Positions 1-8,655 of a DNA stretch of 33,990 bases are shown piece after piece. The DNA lies in the NCBI GenBank assembly GCA_013361525.1, contig JABFXY010000205.1, positions 1 to 33,990 on the forward strand, written 5' to 3'. Every line of letters starts with the position of its first letter. Within the stretch, counting starts at the first letter, position 1. Under the pieces are notes generated by a model. That model did no database searches. It was not told the origin of the DNA and saw only the letters and a list, made by a program, of their open reading frames with translations. Position numbers and translations under genes: made by a program. Origin of the DNA: Polyangiaceae bacterium. Its GTDB lineage: Bacteria; Myxococcota_A; Polyangia; Polyangiales; Polyangiaceae.

Positions 1-19
1 TCCGGCGGATTGGACTCGG

Positions 20-1633
20 TCACGAGTGCTGCTGCCTCCGCAAATGCGCCGGGACGCCGCGCTTCACCACGGTGTCGCTCGCGAGATCGCTGCGCGTCTC
101 GGGGTAATCCATCGTGTAGTGCAGGCCTCGGCTCTCTTGTCGGGCGGCGGCGCAGGCGACGATGAGCTCGGCGACCGTCGCGATGTTGCGCAGCTCGAGG
201 AGATCGCGCGTCACGAGGTGGCGCCAGTAGTACTCGCGAATCTCTTCTTGGAGCAGGTTGATGCGGCGGCTCGCGCGACGAAGGCGCGAGTCGGAGCGGA
301 CGATGCCGACGTAGTTCCACATCGTGCGCCGCAGCTCGTCCCAATCGTGCGTGACGATGACCTCTTCGTTGCTGGGCGTCGCAGCGCCGGGATCCCAATC
401 GGGCACGTTCGTGTGGTCGACCTGGCGCATCTCCGCGAGCTGCTCGACGAGGCGCGTCGCCGCGCGGTGACCGAACACCATCCCTTCGAGGAGCGAGTTC
501 GACGCGAGACGATTCGCGCCGTGAAGGCCGGTGAACGCGCACTCACCAATGGCGAAAAGGCCGGGGATCGTCGTCTGTCCGTGCAGGTTCGTCGTGATGC
601 CTCCGCACATGTAATGGGCCGCGGGCACGACCGGAATCGGCTCCTGCGTGATGTCGATGCCGTAGCGTTTGCACTCCGCGAGGATGGTGGGGAAGTGCTC
701 CTCGATGAAGCTCTTCGGCTTGTGCGTGATGTCCAGCAGCACGTGCTCGGAGCCGGTGCGCTTCATCTCGAAGTCGATCGCGCGCGCGACGATGTCGCGG
801 GGAGCGAGATCCTTCCGAGGATCATGCTTCTCCATGAACGGCGTGCCGTCGGCGAGGCGAAGGATCGCGCCCTCCCCACGCAGAGCCTCGGTGATGAGGA
901 AGCTCTTCGCCTTCGGGTGGTACAGGCACGTCGGGTGGAATTGATAAAACTCCATGTTCCCGATCTCGGCGCCTGCTCGGTACGCCATCGCGATACCGTC
1001 GCCGGTCGCGACATCCGGGTTCGACGTGTAGAGGTAGACCTTTCCGGCTCCGCCCGTCGCGAGGATCGTTGCGCGGGCGAGGACCTTCTTCACCTTGCCC
1101 GTCTGCTCGTCGAGAGCGTAGACACCGGCGCACATCTCCGGCCCGCCGAAGCGCGAGAGCATGATGAGGTCGATCGCCGTCGTGTGCTCGACGATGCGGA
1201 TGTTCGGGTGAGCGTTCGCACGTTCGACGAGCGCGCGCTCGACCTCTCGGCCGGTCGCGTCGGCGGCGTGGACGACGCGCCGCGCCGAATGGCCGCCCTC
1301 CCGGGTGAGCGCGAGCGTTCCGTCCTCGTGCCGGTCGAACTGCGCACCCCGCTCGACGAGCTCCCGAATGCGCTCCGGGCCCTCATTTGCGCAGATTTCG
1401 ACGACCACGCGATGGCACAGGCCGGCGCCTGCGACGAGCGTGTCCTCGACGTGGGCAGCCGGCGTGTCCTCCGGATCCATCACGGCGGCGATGCCGCCTT
1501 GGGCCCAAAGCGTGTTCGAATCTTCGCGCTGCCGCTTCGTCAGGACGAGAACCGTCCCGTGATCGGCCGCGCGAAGCGCGAAGGTGAGGCCCGCGATTCC
1601 ACTGCCGATGACCAAGAAGTCACAGGACATCAT
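20..1633 (-). CDS. nadB: L-aspartate oxidase
   Basis: FAD-dependent oxidase that converts L-aspartate to iminoaspartate, the first step of de novo NAD synthesis; cytoplasmic. The 537-residue product is close to the usual length of about 540. The N-terminal Rossmann motif GSGIAG (residues 10-15) binds FAD. The FAD/substrate stretch NTLWAQGGIAAV, the active-site region HPTCLYHP...LITEALRGEGA and the C-terminal GECAFTGLHGANRLASNS block are all typical of NadB rather than of succinate dehydrogenase flavoproteins. The ATG at 1633 is chosen because GGAG lies 5 nt upstream (1642-1639); a second ATG follows directly at 1630. The frame remains open to 1660 but without a ribosome site. nadA and nadC are not next to it in this window. 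It is divergent from the HAD phosphatase gene across about 105 bp. Confidence 0.96.
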   Translation of the reverse strand: MMSCDFLVIGSGIAGLTFALRAADHGTVLVLTKRQREDSNTLWAQGGIAAVMDPEDTPAAHVEDTLVAGAGLCHRVVVEICANEGPERIRELVERGAQFDRHEDGTLALTREGGHSARRVVHAADATGREVERALVERANAHPNIRIVEHTTAIDLIMLSRFGGPEMCAGVYALDEQTGKVKKVLARATILATGGAGKVYLYTSNPDVATGDGIAMAYRAGAEIGNMEFYQFHPTCLYHPKAKSFLITEALRGEGAILRLADGTPFMEKHDPRKDLAPRDIVARAIDFEMKRTGSEHVLLDITHKPKSFIEEHFPTILAECKRYGIDITQEPIPVVPAAHYMCGGITTNLHGQTTIPGLFAIGECAFTGLHGANRLASNSLLEGMVFGHRAATRLVEQLAEMRQVDHTNVPDWDPGAATPSNEEVIVTHDWDELRRTMWNYVGIVRSDSRLRRASRRINLLQEEIREYYWRHLVTRDLLELRNIATVAELIVACAAARQESRGLHYTMDYPETRSDLASDTVVKRGVPAHLRRQQHS

Positions 1634-1738
1634 GACGGCTCCGAGTGTGATTTCGCCCAACGGACCGCGTCAAGCGGTGCTTCTTGTGCCGCTGAGTCCT
1701 TGACCCCGGTGACCAGCCGGACGAGATCTCCGCGCGAA

Positions 1739-2407
1739 ATGGCTGCGAGTTACTTCGACGTGGACGGCACGCTGGTGACCACGAACTTGGTTCACCCGAC
1801 GCTCTATTACATGCTTCGCCAGCCCACGCCGCTGCACTCCTTGTCGAAGCTCGGCAAGGCGCTCGCGAAGGCGCCGCTCCTCGCCCTCGCAGAAATCCAA
1901 GACCGCCGCCTCTTCAACGAGATGCTCTTCATGTCGTACGAGGGCATGAGCGAGGACCGCCTCCTCACCCTCGCCGAAGAGGCGTTCGAGCGCGTGATGA
2001 AGCCTGCGCTCTACCCCGGCGCGAGGGACCTCGTGCGCACCTGCCTCGACAAAGGCCACGACGTCGTCCTCGTCTCGGGCGCCCTCGACTTCATCATCAA
2101 GTACCTCGCAGAGTACCTCGGCGCGACCGACATCATCGCGAACCGCCTCGAGCTGAAGGATCGGTTCGCCACCGGCAAGCTCCTCCGCCCCGTCGTCGCC
2201 GGCCCCGAGAAGGCCAAGCTCGTGCGCGACCACGCCCGCGACAAGGGCCACGACCTCGACGAATGCTTCGCGTACTCCGACAGCTACTCCGACGTCCCGA
2301 TGCTCAGCATCGTCGGTAACCCTGCTGCGGTGAACCCGGACCGGAAGCTACGAATGCTCGCCAGCACGTACCACTGGCCGATTATTCGGTTGGATCGAGC
2401 TGCGTAG
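1739..2407 (+). CDS. HAD superfamily IB phosphatase (SerB-like)
   Basis: Phosphomonoesterase of the haloacid dehalogenase superfamily, subfamily IB; 222 residues. Motif I is FDVDGTL (nucleophile D7, acid/base D9), motif II is VLVSGAL near residue 117, and motif IV is YSDSYSDVPML near residue 180. A helical cap lies between motifs I and II. This is the same architecture as phosphoserine phosphatase and the many HAD-IB hydrolases of unknown substrate, so a serine-pathway role is not assured. No membrane segment is seen. The start is uncertain: ATG 1739 is used, but an in-frame GTG at 1709 would add ten residues, and neither has a strong ribosome site. The frame stays open far upstream, but only as the antisense of nadB. 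Confidence 0.85.
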   Translation: MAASYFDVDGTLVTTNLVHPTLYYMLRQPTPLHSLSKLGKALAKAPLLALAEIQDRRLFNEMLFMSYEGMSEDRLLTLAEEAFERVMKPALYPGARDLVRTCLDKGHDVVLVSGALDFIIKYLAEYLGATDIIANRLELKDRFATGKLLRPVVAGPEKAKLVRDHARDKGHDLDECFAYSDSYSDVPMLSIVGNPAAVNPDRKLRMLASTYHWPIIRLDRAA

Positions 2408-2420
2408 TTTTTGATGCATC

Positions 2421-2505
2421 CCGCCGGGCTGCGCCCGGCGTCCCTTCCCAAGCTCGTGCTCGGCGCTTCGCGCTCGGCCATGCACGCCTCTGCCCGCGGC
2501 CCGGC
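2421..2505. repeat. Palindrome-rich intergenic element, possible interspersed repeat
   Basis: The gap between the phosphatase stop and the dehydrogenase start holds a perfect hairpin, CGCCGGGC (2422-2429), loop TGC, then GCCCGGCG (2433-2440). A run rich in short inverted GCGC and CTCGG words follows up to about 2505. There is no T-run after the hairpin, so it is not a convincing intrinsic terminator. The composition looks like REP-type intergenic elements seen in GC-rich genomes. That reading is inference, because only one copy is visible here. Confidence 0.4.
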
Positions 2506-2525
2506 ATTTGCGAGCTGACCGCCGC

Positions 2526-3986
2526 ATGAGCGCTGACCGATTCCTCCTGTTCCTCGGTGGGTGCGCCGCCATATCGGGTTGTTTTGCCGTCGTCTCCTCC
2601 CAAGGCGGCGGCGAGGCGGAGCTGCCCATCGAGCCACGCGCGCCGAATCCGGCCGATGTGGCGGTGCATCCTGGATACAGGATCGAGGCGGTCGCGACAG
2701 ATTTTACCTACCCCACCGGGATTACGTTCGACGACGCGGGCAGAGCAGTCATCGTCGAGGCGGGATATGCCTATGGCGAAGACTTTACGAAGGCCAGACT
2801 GATACGGCTGGAGCCCAGCGGCGAAAAGACGGTCATCGCCGAGGGGGACAATGTGCCGTGGACCGGCGTGGCCTTCCATCGCGGCAGTTTCTACGTGGCA
2901 GAGGGCGGAACGGTCCACGGCGGCCGCATCGTGCGCATCAGCCAACAAGGCGACCGCACGGTGTTGGTCGACAATCTGCCGAGCTTCGGCGACCACCATA
3001 CCAATGGTCCCGTCATCGGTTCGGACGACTATGTCTATTTCGGCCAGGGGACCGTGACGAACTCGGGTGTGGTCGGGGTCGACAATTACGACTTCGGGTG
3101 GCTCAAACGTCACCCGAAAGCGCACGACATTCCATGTCAGGCGGTGACGCTCACCGGCGAGAACTTCACGACGGAGAATCCGTTCACGCCCGACGAGGAC
3201 GATGAGGCGACGACCGGGGCATTCCTCCCCTTCGGGACTCCATCGCGACCCGGTCAAATCATTCCGGGGCAGATCCCCTGTAGCGGCGCGGTGATGCGCG
3301 TGCCCATCACGGGCGGCCGTGTCGAGCTCGTCGCCTCGGGATTCCGCAATCCGTTCGGGCTGCGTTTCGCCCCGAACGGTCGCCTCTACGTCACGGACAA
3401 CGGCTACGACGACCGCGGAAGCCGCCCGATCTTCGGCAACGCCGATTGGCTGTGGCTCGTCGAGCAGGGACGTTGGTACGGCTGGCCCGACTATGCCGAT
3501 GGCCGACGGATGGAGCGCAAAACCGGGAGTCGGTACACGCCGACGTTCGGTGACGACGTCCACTCTCTCCTCGCCGTGCCCCCCATCGCTCCGCCGAAAC
3601 CGGCTGCATTCTTCGGGGTCCACAGCTCGGTTACGGGCCTCGACTTCTCGCGAAGCTCGGACTTCGGATTCGAGGGACAAGCGTTCGTGGCGCTCTTCGG
3701 CGATATGGCCGCAAACGTCGGAAAGGTGATGAACCCGGTCGGTTTCAAGGTGATGCGCGTCAACGTCGATACAGGTGTCATGTACGACTTCGCAGTGAAC
3801 ATCGGACACCGATCGGAGCCCGCATCGAAGGCGGAGAACGGCGGCCTCGAGCGACCGATCGACGTGAAGTTCGACCCGACGGGTAGTGCGCTCTACGTCG
3901 TGGATTACGGCACCCTGCGCGTCGACGACGACGTGACACAAGGGTACCGAAAGACCGGCGTCCTCTGGAAGATAACGCGGCAATAG
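2526..3986 (+). CDS. PQQ-type sugar dehydrogenase-like lipoprotein (glucose/sorbosone dehydrogenase fold)
   Basis: Predicted periplasmic or outer-membrane-anchored oxidoreductase of the soluble glucose/sorbosone dehydrogenase (GSDH) beta-propeller family; 486 residues from the ATG at 2526. It begins with a lipoprotein signal (hydrophobic FLLFLGGCAAISGC, lipid Cys at residue 19). Family hallmarks are YPTGITFDDAG near residue 60, the DHHTNGP block near 163, and SGFRNPFGLRFAPNGRLYVTDNG with the downstream RWYGWPDY near 275-330. Related enzymes use PQQ and pass electrons to a c-type cytochrome, and such a cytochrome gene follows after 20 bp. Substrate cannot be read from the sequence. The ribosome site is weak; an in-frame TTG at 2508 is a less likely start because it would lengthen the basic n-region. 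Confidence 0.82.
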   Translation: MSADRFLLFLGGCAAISGCFAVVSSQGGGEAELPIEPRAPNPADVAVHPGYRIEAVATDFTYPTGITFDDAGRAVIVEAGYAYGEDFTKARLIRLEPSGEKTVIAEGDNVPWTGVAFHRGSFYVAEGGTVHGGRIVRISQQGDRTVLVDNLPSFGDHHTNGPVIGSDDYVYFGQGTVTNSGVVGVDNYDFGWLKRHPKAHDIPCQAVTLTGENFTTENPFTPDEDDEATTGAFLPFGTPSRPGQIIPGQIPCSGAVMRVPITGGRVELVASGFRNPFGLRFAPNGRLYVTDNGYDDRGSRPIFGNADWLWLVEQGRWYGWPDYADGRRMERKTGSRYTPTFGDDVHSLLAVPPIAPPKPAAFFGVHSSVTGLDFSRSSDFGFEGQAFVALFGDMAANVGKVMNPVGFKVMRVNVDTGVMYDFAVNIGHRSEPASKAENGGLERPIDVKFDPTGSALYVVDYGTLRVDDDVTQGYRKTGVLWKITRQ

Positions 3987-4006
3987 CCCAATCGAGGCAA
4001 GTCATC

Positions 4007-4378
4007 ATGAAGACCCCTGTCACGCTCGCGTTTGCCTCGTTGTGGCTCGTGATGTCGGTGGGTTGTGGCTCCCAGCAGAGCTCGCCGCCGATCGCCGGCG
4101 CCGAGCCGGTCCTCGAGACCGCGCAAAAAAAGCACGGTGAAGTGATGTTCATGCGCAACTGCAATCAATGTCACCCCGGGGGCGCAGGCGGCCTCGGACC
4201 GGCGCTCAACAACAAACCCGCGCCGAAGGGGGCCATCGCGCTCGTCATTCGAACCGGCCCGGGCGACATGCCAGCCTTCGGCAAAGAGGAATTGTCGTCC
4301 GACGACGTGGATGCCATTGCCGCGTATGTCGTGGCGCTTCGGTCGGCGGAGAGCGACGCGCAAGCCTCGGCTCGGTAG
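4007..4378 (+). CDS. Small c-type cytochrome lipoprotein
   Basis: Single-haem cytochrome c, 123 residues, exported and probably lipid-anchored: the signal peptide ends in a lipobox MSVGC (Cys20). The haem-binding motif is CNQCH at about residues 52-56, and the likely axial methionine is in GDMPAFGKEEL near residue 88. This is the usual small class I layout ending in a helix (DDVDAIAAYVVALR). GAGG lies about 9 nt upstream of the ATG. The gene follows the dehydrogenase after 20 bp on the same strand, so it is the natural electron acceptor. It converges on eboF with only 6 bp between the two stops. Confidence 0.9.
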   Translation: MKTPVTLAFASLWLVMSVGCGSQQSSPPIAGAEPVLETAQKKHGEVMFMRNCNQCHPGGAGGLGPALNNKPAPKGAIALVIRTGPGDMPAFGKEELSSDDVDAIAAYVVALRSAESDAQASAR

Positions 4379-4384
4379 CGCAAA

Positions 4385-5755
4385 TCAGTCGAAGACGTGC
4401 GCGAGGACGACGTCGCGCACGTTCTCCGCGCGAACCGCGGCGGGCACCAAACTCGGCTCCGACGAAAGGAAGAGCGGGCCGTCGTCGGGGTGATCGGTGA
4501 GGCGCCCGTGCGAGCCTGCGACCATGCTCGCGTCGAGCGGGATGACATCCATGAGGTAGCGAAACCCGAGCATCTTTTGCGCGAGGCGCACGCCGACCCG
4601 CAACGCCGGGAGCTTCAGGGCGGGGTCGACGAAGAGCTCGGCGGGATCGTACCCGGGCTTACGATGGATATCGACCGTCCGAGCAAAGTCGGGCGCGCGT
4701 TCGTCGTCGAGCCAATAGTAATAGCTGAACCACCGGTCGGCGCGCGCGACGGCGATCAGCTCGCCGGCGCGCGGATGGTCGATGGCTGCCGCCCGTTTAC
4801 CGCACACGTCTAGCACGTGCTCGACGCCCTCCGTCTTTTCGAGGAGGCCTTTGACCTCTTCGATCCGGCGTGTGTCCCGTACATAGATGTGCGCAATTTG
4901 ATGATCCGCGACCGCGAAAGCCTCCGATGCGCCCGGATCGAGCTTCTCCGTGCCGAGCTCTTCGCGCACGCGCAGAAGCCCCGCGCGCCGAAGCACGCGG
5001 TTGATGTGCACCGGCCCGCGTACCTTCGTGATCCCATATTCGCTCAGAATCACGACACGTGCGCCGGCTCGCTGGACGTGCTCGACGAGCTCACCCACGA
5101 CGGCGTCGACTTCCTTCAGTGCGATCGAGACTCGTGGATCCTGTGGGCCGTAACGCTGCAAGTCGTAGTCGAGGTGCGGGAGGTACACCAGGCTGAGCGT
5201 GGGCTTCTCTACGTCGAATACCTGACGGGTACATCGCGCAATCCACTCGGATGACGCGATTGATGCTTTGGGTCCCCAAAAATGAAACAGCGGGAATTGG
5301 CCCAATTGCGCATTCAGCGCATCGCGTAGGCCGGACGGCTGGGTATAGATATCCGGGATCTTTCGCCCGTCCGCGGGGTAGATGGGCCTGGGCGTCACCG
5401 CGATGTCCGCGCCGCTGTACATGTTGAACCACCAGAACAGCTTGGCGACGGTGAAGGTCGGATCTCGCCGCTTGCCGACGTCCCAAATCTTCTCTCCGGT
5501 GACGAGGGTGTTCGACTGACGCCAAAAGAGAATTTCCGACAGATCGCGAAAGTACCACCCGTTGCCGACACAACCGTGGTCGCGCGGTGTCAGCCCGGTC
5601 AGAAACGTACTTTGCACGGAGCACGTGACGGCGGGAAACACCGTGTCCAGCGGGCGCGCGACACCCTCACGCACGAAACGCAGGAGGTTCGGTGTCGCCT
5701 CCCCGAGGAGCGAACGCGTGAGGCCGACGACGTCGATGACGACGGTTCGGCGCAT
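4385..5755 (-). CDS. eboF: EboF: alkaline phosphatase/nucleotide pyrophosphatase-superfamily protein
   Basis: Type I phosphodiesterase/nucleotide pyrophosphatase fold, 456 residues, no signal peptide. Metal and nucleophile positions are visible: D8 in VVIDVVGL, T44 in PAVTCSVQSTFLTG (the nucleophile position of the superfamily), HLDYDLQRYG near residues 194-203, LSEYGI near 238, and GSHGRL near 415. The reaction in the ebo pathway is not established, and the phosphoester substrate is unknown. It is the last gene of the leftward ebo unit: its ATG (5755) lies 4 nt after the eboB stop, so translation is probably coupled. Assignment as EboF rests on family plus the neighbouring eboB and eboA. Confidence 0.85.
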   Translation of the reverse strand: MRRTVVIDVVGLTRSLLGEATPNLLRFVREGVARPLDTVFPAVTCSVQSTFLTGLTPRDHGCVGNGWYFRDLSEILFWRQSNTLVTGEKIWDVGKRRDPTFTVAKLFWWFNMYSGADIAVTPRPIYPADGRKIPDIYTQPSGLRDALNAQLGQFPLFHFWGPKASIASSEWIARCTRQVFDVEKPTLSLVYLPHLDYDLQRYGPQDPRVSIALKEVDAVVGELVEHVQRAGARVVILSEYGITKVRGPVHINRVLRRAGLLRVREELGTEKLDPGASEAFAVADHQIAHIYVRDTRRIEEVKGLLEKTEGVEHVLDVCGKRAAAIDHPRAGELIAVARADRWFSYYYWLDDERAPDFARTVDIHRKPGYDPAELFVDPALKLPALRVGVRLAQKMLGFRYLMDVIPLDASMVAGSHGRLTDHPDDGPLFLSSEPSLVPAAVRAENVRDVVLAHVFD

Positions 5756-5759
5756 GGGT

Positions 5760-6638
5760 TCAGGACCGCACCAGCGGCTCCTGTCCGCGAAGCACCGAAT
5801 TGCCTTCGAATTGCCGGCGTTGATCCACCATGGTGTCGTCGGGCCCGAGATCGAGCCGCCCGCTTTGCGAGAAGAACCGAATGGGGTTGTCCCAGACGAT
5901 CGCTTCCACGTCGGCTCGGCTTATCCCACGCTCCAACATTCGTCCGGCCGTCTTCGCCACCTTCAGCGGATCGCTCTTTCCCCAATCGGCGGCGCTGTTC
6001 ACGATGATGCGCTCTTTGCCGTACTTTTTGACGAGGACGACCATTCGCTCCTCGTCCATTTTCGTGTCCGGATAGATCGAGTGTCCCGCCCAACACCCCG
6101 TGTCCAGGACCAGCGGAAGCGTCTCTTCATTGTTGTGGTCGATGAGGACCCTCTCTTCCGGAAAACGCATGTCCTGGATCAGGGCGAGAGAGCGCTCGGT
6201 GCCGCGCTTTTTGTCCCGGTGGGGCGTGTGCACCAAAACCGGCAATTCGAATGTCGCGGCGAGCTCGAGCTGCGCTGCAAAATACGTCTCCTCGGTCGGG
6301 GTCATGTCGTCGTATCCGATCTCACCCACCGCCACGACGCCGTCCTTCACCAGGTAGCGGGGCAGGAGATCGAGGACCTCGGCGGCGACGCGAGGGTCGT
6401 TCGCCTCCTTCGGGTTGAGGCCTATCGTGCAAAAGTGCCGGATCCCGAACTGGCTGGCGCGAAACGGCTCCCAACCCAACAGCGACAGGAAATAGTCCTC
6501 GAACGTCGCTGCGTTGGTTCGCGGCTGGCCGAGCCAAAACGCAGGCTCCACGATGGCGGCGATCCCTCGGTTCGCCATCGCTTCGTAGTCGTCCGTCGTT
6601 CGTGAGGTCATGTGGACGTGCGGATCGAACATTCTCAT
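5760..6638 (-). CDS. eboB: EboB: TatD-like metal-dependent hydrolase
   Basis: TIM-barrel metal hydrolase of the amidohydrolase/TatD type, 292 residues. Metal-site motifs are in order: DPHVHM (residues 5-10), GEIG (105-108), HTPHRDKK (137-144), DHN (167-169) and NSAADWG (214-220). The stretches SRTTDDYEAM and EPAFWLGQPRT after the first motif, and the NSAADWG ending, are distinctive of the EboB branch rather than of DNase TatD. The ATG at 6638 overlaps the eboA stop by four bases and has GGAGG 4 nt upstream. A second in-frame ATG at 6632 would have a spacing of 10 nt and is equally possible. The natural substrate is not known. Confidence 0.9.
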   Translation of the reverse strand: MRMFDPHVHMTSRTTDDYEAMANRGIAAIVEPAFWLGQPRTNAATFEDYFLSLLGWEPFRASQFGIRHFCTIGLNPKEANDPRVAAEVLDLLPRYLVKDGVVAVGEIGYDDMTPTEETYFAAQLELAATFELPVLVHTPHRDKKRGTERSLALIQDMRFPEERVLIDHNNEETLPLVLDTGCWAGHSIYPDTKMDEERMVVLVKKYGKERIIVNSAADWGKSDPLKVAKTAGRMLERGISRADVEAIVWDNPIRFFSQSGRLDLGPDDTMVDQRRQFEGNSVLRGQEPLVRS

Positions 6639-7315
6639 GAGGCCTCCGTGGCCGCCGCGGGCGACGCAATCACTCTGTCGATATCGACTGGCACGGAACG
6701 TCCGGCGACCAACCGCTCACGGGCGTAGTCGGACGCCATTCGCGAGAGCTCCTGGTTCCATCGAGCGTCGAACCCCTGAATCGAGGAGACGGGCACGCCG
6801 GTAAACAGCGCCTTGAGCACCATTTGGTTGAACGCGAGATCCGAGAAGTGCCGCGCGGGGAATGGGTTCGAGCTGCAGATCGCCTCGAACACCAACTGCA
6901 CGCTGGAACGGCACGCGGCCGCGCCGAGCTCGGCGTAGCGGTCCGGGTCGTCCAGGACGCTGAGCGCACGCAAGACCGCTCTTTTCTCCCGGTTGTCGCC
7001 GCGACGGTACCATTCGGTCGCGAGCGCCACTGGATCGCCGTGTGCTCGCGTCGCGCGGATCAACACGCAGATCCTGGCGAGCTCGTCGGCGGGCGCCCCG
7101 TGCGCGATACACGCGAGATCGGCGTCGGCGAGCGCCTCCGCATCGGAAGGCGGGAGCACGTCGCTTCCGATCGTTCGTGAGGCGAGCACGAACGCCGCAT
7201 TGAGGGTCTGCACGTCGCAGATCGCCAAAGCGCGCGACAGCCAATCGAGCCGACTTCTCCCGTGGAGGCCACCTGCAAGCTTGGCGTAGACGTATTGCTC
7301 GAGCTGCGCGGACAT
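6635..7315 (-). CDS. eboA: EboA-domain protein
   Basis: EboA family protein of unknown biochemical activity, 226 residues, largely alpha-helical, no signal or membrane segment. Recognition rests on the block WYRRGDNREKRAVLRALSVL (about residues 101-120) and on the C-terminal region with FEAICSSNPFPARHF, AFNQMVLKALFTGVP and ELSRMASDYARERLVAGR, which are the most conserved parts of the family. The ATG at 7315 has GGAGG 7 nt upstream. It is the first gene of the leftward unit eboA-eboB-eboF and shares its upstream gap with the rightward eboE. Confidence 0.9.
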   Translation of the reverse strand: MSAQLEQYVYAKLAGGLHGRSRLDWLSRALAICDVQTLNAAFVLASRTIGSDVLPPSDAEALADADLACIAHGAPADELARICVLIRATRAHGDPVALATEWYRRGDNREKRAVLRALSVLDDPDRYAELGAAACRSSVQLVFEAICSSNPFPARHFSDLAFNQMVLKALFTGVPVSSIQGFDARWNQELSRMASDYARERLVAGRSVPVDIDRVIASPAAATEAS

Positions 7316-7425
7316 CGATGGTCCTCCCCATCACGGAGCGTGCCGCCGCATCGAGCGACTGTTCAACGCGGTCAAAGCGGGCTGGAACCGGCCGTGCAGA
7401 GTCGCTTCGCTGGAAAGCACGCGCG
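7316..7425. promoter_or_regulatory. Divergent promoter region between eboA and eboE
   Basis: The 110-bp gap separates two divergently read halves of the ebo locus, so both promoters must lie here or inside the first codons. Ribosome sites are visible at both ends: GGAGG before eboA and GGAAAG (7412-7417) 8 nt before eboE. I could not pick a convincing -35/-10 pair or an operator palindrome. Confidence 0.5.
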
Positions 7426-8655
7426 ATGCGCCTCGAGTGCCCGGGAGCCCCCCATCTTTCGTACTGCACCAACATCCACCCGGCGGAGCGTTGGGTCGAA
7501 GTGCGCGATAACCTCGAGCGGTACGTCACGGCGGTGAAACGTTTCGTCGCGCCCGAGCGGCCCTTCGGTGTCGGGTTGAGGCTGTCGGCCCTGGCCGCGG
7601 AGGAGCTCGGCGAGGCGCGAAACATCGAGCGTCTCGCCGGCTTTCTCGAGGACCGGGGACTCTACGTGTTCACCATGAACGGTTTTCCTTACGGGCGGTT
7701 TCACGGCTCCCGCGTCAAGGAGGCCGTTTATCGGCCGGATTGGCAGGAGGACGCGCGCGTCGTGTACTCCAATCGGTTGGCGGACGTTCTGGTGCGCCTG
7801 TTGCCTAGCAGCGTCGCCGAAGGGACGATCAGCACTGTTCCCGGGTGTTTCGCGCCGCGCGCGACGAAGCCCGGCGCGGTCGAGGCGATGGCGCTCGGGA
7901 TAGCGCATCATGCGGCGCACCTACGGCGATTGCGTGAGAAGACCGGCAAACGCATCGTGCTCGCGCTCGAGCCCGAGCCCTTTTGCCATATCGAGACGAG
8001 CGCGCAGGCCGCAGCCTTCATTGCGCGATACGTGGTCTCCGACGCCGGGCGCGCCGCGTTCTGTCAGCTGACCGGTCTCACGGGAGATCACGCCGAAGAG
8101 GTCCTGCGAGAGCACGTCGGGGTGTGCCTCGATCTGTGTCATATGGCGGTCGTCTACGAAGACCTCGACGACGCCCTCGGACATCTCGCGTCGGTGGGCA
8201 TCCGCGTCGCGAAGGTTCAGCTGAGCGCCGGGCTCGAAATGTCGCCTGCGGACGCGCTCGACGGCGCTCTGTCGGACCTCGCTCGCTTCGCCGACGACAC
8301 GTATTTGCACCAGGTGTTCGAGGCGGGCGCGAACGGCAAGTCGCGGCGGTGGCTCGACCTCGGTGAGGCGCTCGCATCGACCAGCGGCGTGGCTCCGCCG
8401 AGGCCATGGCGGGTCCATTTTCACGTTCCGCTCTTTCAACGTCGCTATGGGCGGCTCGACGGGACCCAGGCGTACGTGGAGGCGATGTTGGCGCGTATTG
8501 CGCGCACCCAGGTCGCGCCTCACCTCGAGGTCGAGACCTATACGTGGGATGTGCTCCCCGCCGAGCTGCGGTGCATGTCGGTCGTCGACGCCGTCACCCG
8601 CGAGCTTCGATGGGTGCAGGGCGAAATCGAGCGGGCCGCGAGGACCCAGGCATGA
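7426..8655 (+). CDS. eboE: EboE: xylose isomerase-like TIM-barrel protein
   Basis: Sugar phosphate isomerase/epimerase-like TIM barrel, 409 residues, cytoplasmic. The N-terminus HLSYCTNIHPAERWVEV is the EboE signature. Likely metal ligands sit at the barrel C-ends: LALEPEPF near residue 186, CLDLCHMAV near 240, HFHVPLF near 332 and LEVETYTWD near 368. The frame is open from 7318, but ATG 7426 is preferred: the family signature begins a few residues later and GGAAAG lies 8 nt upstream. The upstream extension would be Arg/Ala-rich and unlike the family. The stop overlaps the eboC start by four bases. The substrate is unknown, and the reaction in the ebo pathway is not established. Confidence 0.88.
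   Translation: MRLECPGAPHLSYCTNIHPAERWVEVRDNLERYVTAVKRFVAPERPFGVGLRLSALAAEELGEARNIERLAGFLEDRGLYVFTMNGFPYGRFHGSRVKEAVYRPDWQEDARVVYSNRLADVLVRLLPSSVAEGTISTVPGCFAPRATKPGAVEAMALGIAHHAAHLRRLREKTGKRIVLALEPEPFCHIETSAQAAAFIARYVVSDAGRAAFCQLTGLTGDHAEEVLREHVGVCLDLCHMAVVYEDLDDALGHLASVGIRVAKVQLSAGLEMSPADALDGALSDLARFADDTYLHQVFEAGANGKSRRWLDLGEALASTSGVAPPRPWRVHFHVPLFQRRYGRLDGTQAYVEAMLARIARTQVAPHLEVETYTWDVLPAELRCMSVVDAVTRELRWVQGEIERAARTQA

Noticed and set aside
26..1738. Long plus-strand open frame continuous with the HAD phosphatase
   Set aside because: It is the antisense of nadB; its Arg/Asp/Val-rich composition is that of a shadow frame, and the HAD family N-terminus begins at 1739.
2382..3983. Minus-strand open frame of 533 codons opposite the sugar dehydrogenase
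   Set aside because: Arg/Glu/His-rich shadow with no motif; the plus strand has the lipobox and GSDH family signatures.
8406..8651. Upstream extension of the UbiA prenyltransferase frame
   Set aside because: It lies within eboE in another frame and is Arg/Gly-rich; the ATGA overlap at 8652 gives the natural start.
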